NCBI GenBank assembly: GCA_012064385.1
Contig: QRDG01000535.1
Location: 876,860 to 940,859 of the forward strand
Direction: 5' to 3'
DNA from: Puccinellia tenuiflora
Lineage: Eukaryota; Streptophyta; Magnoliopsida; Poales; Poaceae
Length of the DNA stretch: 64,000 nucleotides
Shown: one piece after another, positions 57,082 through 64,000 of the stretch
How positions within the stretch are numbered: position 1 is the stretch's first letter
Layout of the letters: each line of letters starts with the position of its first letter
Notes under the pieces: model-generated
The model's database searches: none
Seen by the model: the letters and a program-made list of their open reading frames with translations, nothing else
What the model was told of the DNA's origin: nothing
Translations under genes and position numbers: made by a program

Positions 57082-60000
57082 AGATTGAGATCAAAGGCAC
57101 ACGAAAAGGCTATACCATGTCACAGATTAAATTGTATATGATGTTAATCCTTTTATGCACCTTATTGTTATGCTTAGATTTGATTGTTACGGTAGCATGA
57201 TAAGGTGATCTCTCTCGTTAATATCAAGAAGTGTTCTCCCCTAGTATGCACCGTTGCAAAAGTTTGTCGTTTTGAAGGACCACGTGATGATCGGGTGTAA
57301 TAGACTCTACGTTCGCATACAATGGGTGTAAGCCAGATTTATACATGCGGAAATACTATGGTTTCCTTGACGAGCCTAGCATGTACAGACATGGCCTCGG
57401 AACACAAGAACCGAAAGGTTAAACACGAGTCATATGGATGATATGATCAACATGGCGATGTTCACCTTTGAAGCTACATCATCCCACGTGATGATCGGTT
57501 GTGGTGTAGTGGATTTGGATCATGTATCACTAAACAACCCGAGAGATGTTGATTTCAGTGGGAGTTCATTAGTAATTTGATTAAATTGAACCAATTATCA
57601 TAAACAATCAATCATAGTGAATTTGCATAATTTGTTGTAGTAAATGGCATCCACAAACTACCTCACACTTAGATTGTTATTTGAGATAAAACTGTTATGA
57701 TCTGGCAAACCAATTATGATTGGTACCATGTTAGCGAAATTAAAAATTTAGTCCTATTACAAATTTTTCGGTAAAACCTACCTAGCTCCATATGATTAAT
57801 AGCTGATTGATCTAAAGAGCAATAATTTTGACTTAGTATCTGGTGTCATGCTTGTTTCCACAATACCAGATCTTAGAAGAATGTTTTGAGAATCAAGGTA
57901 ATACTGGAGCTGAAAAAGGACTGTTTTCACATATAAGCAAGGAGTGAGAGATATGTTGATATCCGAAACCCTATTTGTGGCAACATGACAGATTATAATT
58001 TTAGTGTGACAATGTGTGCTTATATTTTGAATATATGCAAGGTTTGCAGACACAAATATTATTCTCTGAATTCCTACCTTCGAGCTATAGTAGCTTCATC
58101 ATAAAATTGTTATGAAGGGATGGATTAAAAGTATGTGGTAAAAATTGTTTACTATACTTGGAGATAGCTAAGAGTGGAATTGGGAAGAATGCTAAAGATA
58201 TGGTGATATTGAGTAAAGCAATCAACTTCAAAGTATGACTCCAAAGGTGATAGTATGTGACTAACACGCCAAGGAGCAGGTGCTAGTTTGAGTGGCATTG
58301 TTTGATGTTGAATGATTTTTCTATAGGAAATACTAAAAATAAGAATAGCAAAAATATATGGCAGAAAATGAAAGACTGAAAAGTTCAGCTCAGATGTATA
58401 TAAGTGATATACTCCCTCCGATCCATAAAAAGTGTCGCCCACTTAGTACAAAATTTGTACTAACTTAGTAGAAAATGAGCGACACTTTTTGTGGATCGGA
58501 GGGAGTACAAGTTATAGATGTGGTTTGCTAGTTAACTATGTATTCCTTGGGTATTTTGGATACCGGATTGGTTGGTATGAACTGTCATACAAATACAATA
58601 CAATAAATACTATGGCCTAAAAGAACTAGTAGAAGATATGGTAACAATGCACGACAAGAATGGAAATAAAGTGTTATTTTGTTCATCGTGGCATCCAACC
58701 AAAACTTCAAGATTTATTTTAAGAACTTAATAAATTGTTATTTTGTTCCAGTTATTTGTGAGAATAAATAGTTATTCAAACTATGACCATGTTCCATAAT
58801 TGATGGATGAGTTAATATAAATCGCGTTGGAAAACATCTATAAATGCTAAACGTCGCAAGGCAAAAAATTAAAGAATTTCACTTAAATTGTGACACCACC
58901 TGTTTTAGTTCATATTGGAAAGGAAAACATGAAGGAACTCCATGGTGATGGATTTCTGGAGTTAATTTTATTTTGAATAAATTGACGCTTATGAGACATT
59001 TTTCCAAGAGATGACTAAAACACCATTCATAGGCCAAAACTTGAATGGACGACTAATTTAGTGGAGATTATACATCTTGATGTATATGGTCCATTATGTG
59101 TAGCCGTGTGTGGTGGATTAATTTTCCTTCACACTACCGTTTTTTTAGGTGGATATATGAGCATGTCTATTTAAAAGAAAGGAGTTCTGATATTTTGAAT
59201 TAGTTCAAAGTATCATTGGTATGAAGTGAAAACGTCGTAACAAGAAGATCAAGTATGTATGATTGGATCATAAAGTATTAAGAATTTGAGTTACGAGTTT
59301 AGTAAAAACATCTGAGGAGTTGTAGAATTGTTCCACAACTTATGTTCCCGAAAAACCCCACAATAGTGTGGAATGTTCAGGAGACATAATCAAACCCTGT
59401 TGGACATGGTAAGTAAAAATGCCATTATATTTTGTAATTTATGCATTAGAGACTACCGCTTTACACTTAAAAGAGCGCCATCATGATCCGTTGTGATTGA
59501 CACCTTGGTTTGGGTAGTGACCCGGAATTGTCTTTTCTCAATATTTTGTTATGCATAGCATGTGTAAAGTGTTTACAACCAAATCGGATAAAAACGTGTT
59601 TATAAGCTTATCCCAAGACTATTGGGTATTTCTCCTGTCACCAAACCTTGGACAAAAGTGTTTGTCGGGAAGGTGGATTTCTCAAGAAAGTGATTCTTGC
59701 GAAATAGGTGAGTGGGAGGACAGTGCAACTCGACGAGATTGGAGAATTATCGTCATTATGTCAAGAGTAGCACATCACCGGAAGTTGTTCTGGAGTTTCC
59801 TAGTTTGACTAAATGGAAGACACTACATGTGATGTAGGAACGTCGAAAAGAGTTTGCAAACTGAACCACGTAGGTCGTTAAAAACTTTGTACCCATACCA
59901 ACTTGTGGTTTGAGGATGAAGTGTTGTGTTGAAAACAAAGGACTTACAAATGGACCGTTACTTGGTAGATTGGCTATAAGCCATCATATCCACAAGACAT

Positions 60001-60729
60001 TGATGTTAAGATCCATAGAAAGTTCGATTTGTCGAAAATATGTTTACGACAAAGTTCAAAGAGTTGACTATGAAAGATGTTGATCTTCCGTAGCGGTGCT
60101 TTAGTCTTTACGGATAATTCTAGCAAAAGTTACATATTTTGATATGGCGCTTGAATAACAAAACGAAATTCCTCTCAAGGAAGTTTGATCAAGTACGTGT
60201 ATGCGACACGGTTCGAGAGTTTTGTAAAATTCAAAAGTTGCTCGAAAGGTATGCAAATTTCAATGGTTGAAATGAGCATAACGAAGTTGGAATCTTTACA
60301 TTAATGAAGTTATCAAAATAGTTTGATTTCATCATGAATGGTGAAAGTGCTTTTAGAGTTACAAGAAATTAAGTGGGAGCGCTAAGACATATTTCTAATA
60401 CTTTATGTAGTTGACATATAGTTGATTGGAAAATATGTGATTTAAATTAACATGGATAAGTTTTTATTGATAAAAGCTTAGGCTGAATAACATATTGGGG
60501 ATCAATATCTATAGAGATAGATTGAGGCGCCTAATTTAGTTAAGCCAAAGTACATAGATGATGTATTGAAGTAAGTCAATACGGAAACGACAAGAAGGGG
60601 TTCTTGCTGCATGGAAGATAATTGAGCAAGACTCAAGTGTTTTGACACATGATGAGCAAAATTGAAATTGAGATTTCTAAATCATATGTTCCATGATGTG
60701 TACACAACCAGATGTGTCCTATGTTATAA
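57082..60729 (+). pseudogene. Internal region of the plus-strand copia element (gag-pol, fully degenerate)
   Basis: Continues from about 680 bp into the internal region when compared with the minus-strand relative (57082 corresponds to about 43352). No frame longer than about 97 codons. At 60400-60620 RT landmarks survive: a broken YVD box (tatgtagttgacata), then words corresponding to ILG(I)...YRDR and (S)KYID(D)VLK. A Stowaway lies at 58412-58505. Confidence 0.65.
58412..58505. mobile_element. Stowaway-type MITE (94 bp)
   Basis: Inverted ends CTCCCTCCGATCC are perfect, and the body is a near-complete hairpin. TA at 58410-58411 and 58506-58507. Same family as 17530-17620 but with better preserved ends, so probably younger. 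Confidence 0.95.
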
Positions 60730-60900
60730 GAGCAACTCCAGCCGTTGCCCCCCCCCCCCCCAGGCCGAATTGCCGGCGTTTTTTTGGGCATGCTGGGGGC
60801 GCCGGCGGAAAAAAACGGCCTGGGGGCGGGCCGATTCCCAGCCGCGGCCCCCAGGCCGATCGATAGAAGTATTTACATAAAAATGTGTTCGACGAACTTA

Positions 60901-60962
60901 CGCGAGATTTGTTCAAACATAGACGATATTTGTTCAAACTTAACGATATTTGTTCGAACAAG
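60901..60962 (-). repeat. Three ~20-bp repeats GTTTGAACAAATATCGT in the 3' region of the carried gene
   Basis: On the minus strand GTTCGAACAAATATCG, GTTTGAACAAATATCG and GTTTGAACAAATCTCG follow in tandem about 50-100 bp after the stop codon. The 3' UTR also contains T-rich runs. Confidence 0.8.
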
Positions 60963-61003
60963 ATTACAAAAAACAAAAAAATTAAAAAATGGCGGCGCGG
61001 TGT

Positions 61004-61981
61004 CTACATGCCGAAGTGGCGGTAGAACCGCGTGTAGTCCCCGCCGTCGGAGTCGTCGGAGTCGCCACCGATCAGAGGAGGAGCAGGAGCACTGCACCCA
61101 GCGCCGTCGCCGCCGGTGCCGGGCTCATCCTTCGGCGTCAGCAGGCGGGAGGAGCTCCTGCCGATGCCGGTGCCGTCCTCGTCGCTGCCGTCCAGCACGA
61201 CGTAAGCCGGCCCGGCGTCAGCAGGCGGGAGGAGCGCCCGACGACGGCGGCAGCGCTCGTAGCGCGCGAGGAGCTCCTTCTCCTCGGCCTCAATGCGCCG
61301 TTGGCGCTTCTCCTCCTCCCGCTCGTGCTCGCGGGCCGACCATTGCAGCGCGAAGTCCACCGGCGCCGGAGGGACGTCGTTGAGGCTGGCCGCCATGGCG
61401 GCTCGCACGGCCGCCTCCTCGTCGTAGGCCTCCTCCTTCACGACGGCCTTCTTCTTGAAGGCCTTCTTGAAGGCGCGGCCGCCGGTGCCGGGCTCCTTCT
61501 TCGGCGTCAGCAGGCGGGAGGAGCTCCCGCCGGTGCCGGCGCCGGTGCTGGGCTCCCTGATGACGATGCCGCGGGAGCCGCTCCTTCGCGGTGGCTCGTC
61601 CGCCGGCTCCTCCTTGACACGGGCGAACGGTGTCGAGCGGGCGGCGTCCGAAGAGGAGCGGGCGGCGTCGGAGGAGGAGGACGACGAGAAGGACATCCTC
61701 CGCGGCGTCCATCCTTGGCGCGCCGCCGACGGGCCCTGAAGGCGCGGCTCGTTGCCGTCCTCGATGTAATCGAGGACGTACGCCAGCGAGCGGCCGGGCA
61801 TGCCCCACCATTTCTTCCGGCCCTCGCTGTTGTTGCGCTTGGGCGCGTAGGCCGCCGGGCCGGGGTAGTCATTGAGCTGGCGCTGGCATGGATAGCCCGC
61901 CTCGTGCAGCAGGCGCGCCTCTCGGTCCTGGAGCCAGTTCCGGCCAAAACCGTTGGCCTCCGCGCTGCTTGCTGGATCCAT
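61004..61981 (-). CDS. Intact 325-residue element-borne protein of unknown function
   Basis: Start chosen at MDPASSAEANGFGRNWLQDR (61981-61979); the frame is open further upstream to the element edge, but that part is low complexity. Residues 10-75 look like a small folded N-terminal module (GRNWLQDREARLLHEAGY, WWGMPGRSLAYVLDYIEDG). 96-117 is a Ser/Ala-rich linker. VKEE occurs at 122-125 and 181-184, matching the SUMO-attachment consensus. SSSRLLTPKxEPGTGG is repeated at 153-168 and 276-291. EEAAVRAAMAASLND (188-202) fits the ubiquitin-interacting-motif pattern. 215-250 is a charged helix, probably coiled coil. YVVLDGSDED (260-269) resembles a SUMO-interacting motif. No transposase or Myb domain. 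I recall similar uncharacterised grass proteins, but function is unknown. Motif roles are inference. Confidence 0.75.
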   Translation of the reverse strand: MDPASSAEANGFGRNWLQDREARLLHEAGYPCQRQLNDYPGPAAYAPKRNNSEGRKKWWGMPGRSLAYVLDYIEDGNEPRLQGPSAARQGWTPRRMSFSSSSSSDAARSSSDAARSTPFARVKEEPADEPPRRSGSRGIVIREPSTGAGTGGSSSRLLTPKKEPGTGGRAFKKAFKKKAVVKEEAYDEEAAVRAAMAASLNDVPPAPVDFALQWSAREHEREEEKRQRRIEAEEKELLARYERCRRRRALLPPADAGPAYVVLDGSDEDGTGIGRSSSRLLTPKDEPGTGGDGAGCSAPAPPLIGGDSDDSDGGDYTRFYRHFGM

Positions 61982-62073
61982 TCCGGTGTGTGTGCGAGGG
62001 GTTTGGGTGTTCGTGCTCGGCAAGGATGTGTTCGTGCTCGGTGGGGGTGTGCTCGCTGTGAGAGGAGGGACAG

Positions 62074-62083
62074 TAAATAAATA
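62074..62083 (-). promoter_or_regulatory. TATA-like box upstream of the element-borne gene
   Basis: Minus strand TATTTATTTA about 95 bp before the chosen ATG, in otherwise GC-rich DNA. Direct repeats CGAGCACGAACAC lie between it and the ATG. Confidence 0.45.
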
Positions 62084-62482
62084 CCGGCGGGGAGAGGGCG
62101 GGACAGTAACTGTGCCGCGTGGCCGATTTGACACGACGGCGGTTCGCCTGACCAGCGGGCAGAGCAGTAATGCGACGCGGAAGGCGAGGCGATGAGGACG
62201 ACGAAGCGGTTGTGTCGCTGACAGGGCGGGCCCGCCGGAGCTTCGCGCGGTTTCCCTCGGTTCCGCGCCGTTTCGCGCCATTTTCCCTTTCGCCGGCGTC
62301 CCCAGGACAAACCCGGCGCGCTGGGTTCGGCCTGGGATGCCGGATAAAAATTGGGCCAAATCCGGTGAAAAAAGAGGCCTGGGGGGGGGGGGCGCTGGGG
62401 GGCGACTACGGGAAAAATGGGCCGCCGGCGTCAAAAAGGGGGTCCTGGGGGGCTCTCGGGGGGACGGCTGGAGTTGCTCTAA

Positions 62483-63130
62483 GGTGTTATAGCAGGACGA
62501 CTCATATTGATGATTAGTCAACAGTGGGAAAGATCCTTAAGTATTTTAGGAAAAACTAAGGATGAGTGTTCCTATCTAGTAATGATAGACTTACTGTAAA
62601 GTGTTACACTAAGGGGCTTGTCAACTACACACATAATTCTATCTCAAATTAAGATATGTGTTGAATAGAAGGTGGTAAAATAGGCTGGAAGGAAGTTCCA
62701 TGCTAGTTTTGAATGAGTTTCATAAGGTATTGTGATGGATACTACAACAAAGGATAAGTATGTTGTTGTGTTGACAACAAATAAAAAGAGTATTTTGTGT
62801 CAAGGAGTTCTTTATTGAACTAGGTGAATTTCCAAGAATGCAAGTACTATGAAGCTCCATTTTCGTAATGGTGGTGACATTGGTTCGAGCTGAGGAATTA
62901 AGGTCTCACCAACAGACCAAATATATACAAAGCCATCTCATTGGAGAATGAGTGATGCGTACTCATTGGAGAATGAGTGATGCATATAGATGCAGATACA
63001 AATAGACCTGAAGCGTCAGATCTTTTTATAAACCTCTTCCGCGAGCAAAACATGATCAACACCAAAGGCCATGGGTGTTAGATTGCTACAAATGTTAACT
63101 AGATTATTGACTCTAGTGCAAGTGGGAGAC
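62483..63130 (+). other. 3' end of the plus-strand copia internal region
   Basis: Degenerate copia sequence (RNase H end by position), with a short tandem CTCATTGGAGAATGAGTGATGC at about 62937 and 62964. Ends in the polypurine tract GCAAGTGGGAGAC (63118-63130). Confidence 0.6.
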
Positions 63131-64000
63131 TGTTTGAAATATGCCCAAGAGGCAATAAAAAAGTTGTTTATTATCATATTTCGTGTTTATGATAAATGTT
63201 TATTATCCATGCTATAATTGTATTACCCGGAAACATAATACACGTGTGGAATATAAACAACAAAGTGTCCCTAGTGAGCCTCTACTAGACTAGTTCATTA
63301 GTCAAGAGTTGGTTAAGGTTTCCTAGCCATGTACTTATTATAGTTATTTGATAACGGAGTCACCTCATTAGGAGAATGACGTGATGTACATACCCAATAG
63401 TAAAGCATTGCAATTGATCGTGTCACGCAATATTTTATTGCCAACACTTTTATATGCCAAGTATAGTTTCCTTAGACCATGAGATTATGTCACTCCCGTT
63501 TACCGGAGGAGTACTTTGGGACATCAAACGTCGCTTCGTGACTGATTGATTATAAAGATGGCTTTCAGGTATCTTCGATGGTAGGTTCTTGGGTGACATG
63601 AATCAAGAATGGGATTTGTCCCTCCATGTGACATAGAAGATATCTCTTGGCCCTCTCGGTAATATAGAATCCGGAAGTTTAGAAACATGTGACTAAGTGG
63701 TAGTCACGGGGATCCTATATTATGGAATGAGTAAAGAGAACTTGCCAGGTAACGAGATTAAACTAGGTATGCTGATACCGACGATCAAATCTCTGGCAAG
63801 TGATATATCGTGAGATAAAGGGAATCGTATACGAGATTAACTTAATCTCCGGCATCGTGGTTCAATCGATAAAGAACTTCGTTGAATGTGTAGGAGTCAA
63901 TATGGACATCCCGGTCCCGCTATTGATTATTGATCGGATCATGTCGGCACGTTCTCGAACCCGGAGGGTCACACACTTAAGGCTTCGATGTAGCTAGGGC
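63131..64000 (+). repeat. 3' LTR of the plus-strand copia element, cut by the window end
   Basis: Starts TGTTTGAAATATGCCC directly after the polypurine tract and matches 34703-35570 throughout at roughly 95%. The rest of the LTR lies right of the window. Confidence 0.92.

Larger units (their letters stand above)
60730..62479 (-). mobile_element. Harbinger/Tourist-like element (1750 bp) with its own non-transposase gene
   Basis: Perfect 15-bp inverted ends GAGCAACTCCAGCCG, flanked by TAA duplications (60727-60729 and 62480-62482); a TWA duplication is typical of PIF/Harbinger. Both ends continue into C- or G-runs (14 C from 60748). Strongly GC-rich inside, in contrast to the AT-rich copia DNA around it. 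It has no transposase. It carries one intact minus-strand gene (61004-61981), a TATA-like box upstream and a short repeat cluster downstream. Orientation is given by that gene. Confidence 0.88.
34703..64000 (+). mobile_element. Angela/BARE-like copia element (outer host of the nested stack, model)
   Basis: Proposed as one plus-strand element: 5' LTR 34703-36202 (3' part lost), internal region 57082-63130, 3' LTR from 63131 past the window end. The two LTR starts agree at about 95% over the first 180 bases. The internal region ends in a copia polypurine tract (AAGTGGGAGAC), and decayed copia RT is readable at 60400-60620. The intervening 36203-57081 holds two other retroelements. The left flank of the 5' LTR is GTGAC (34698-34702); the matching duplication should lie right of the window. 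That the two LTRs are a pair is inference. Confidence 0.55.

Noticed and set aside
60989..62080. 363-codon plus frame opposite the element-borne gene
   Set aside because: Low-complexity Gly/Ala/Arg translation of the antisense strand. The minus frame has motifs, a sensible start and a TATA-like box, so the plus frame is a shadow.
61982..62521. N-terminal extension of the element-borne protein to 505 codons
   Set aside because: It would start outside the right TIR in copia DNA and reads as Pro/Arg-rich filler; MDPASS at 61981 is a more natural start.

Overview
This 64 kb window looks like intergenic DNA from a large grass genome, most likely Triticeae (wheat, barley or rye group). The evidence is LTR retrotransposons of the Angela/BARE copia type (LTRs opening TGTTGGAAATATGCCC), two plant LINEs with DUF4283 ORF1s, Stowaway MITEs with TA target duplications, a CACTA element and PIF/Harbinger-type elements, nested in one another. 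I found no convincing host gene. Almost all long open frames are decayed transposon genes or shadows in GC-rich or repetitive DNA.

Layout. 1-2129: an internally deleted gypsy element (A) carrying an antisense transposon ORF. 2130-4288: part of an LTR of a family I call R, on the minus strand. 4289-9689: gypsy element B, with a gag fragment, GC-rich tandem arrays and a 3' LTR. 10418-16850: LINE 1 (minus). 16851-18540: low-copy-looking DNA with a Stowaway. 18541-26623: a TIR-bounded element split by LINE 2 (18691-26119, minus, perfect 13-bp target duplication). 26624-30109: Harbinger and copia fossils and a (CT)n tract. 30110-32199: solo R LTR. 32971-34476: another LTR.

34703 to the window end can be read as one nested stack. 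A plus-strand Angela/BARE-like copia element has its 5' LTR at 34703-36202, its internal part at 57082-63130 and its 3' LTR from 63131. A minus-strand relative sits in the 5' LTR (36203-45137) and itself holds a CACTA element (40551-41995). A gag-only R element (45138-57081) sits in the internal region and holds a TIR element in its gag gene and a solo gypsy LTR in its 5' LTR. One deletion at 45137/45138 would explain every missing end. The internal region also carries a Stowaway (58412-58505) and a 1750-bp Harbinger-like element (60730-62479).

The least routine items are these. (1) The 1750-bp element carries an intact 325-codon gene for a non-transposase protein with ubiquitin- and SUMO-interaction-like motifs. 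(2) A 5S-rRNA-derived segment with A-box and C-box blocks lies inside the CACTA element, next to six hairpins and a long A-rich/T-rich inverted domain. (3) The R LTRs carry unrelated GC-rich arrays just upstream of the TATA position in different copies. (4) LINE 2 has an ATGA stop-start overlap between ORF1 and ORF2.
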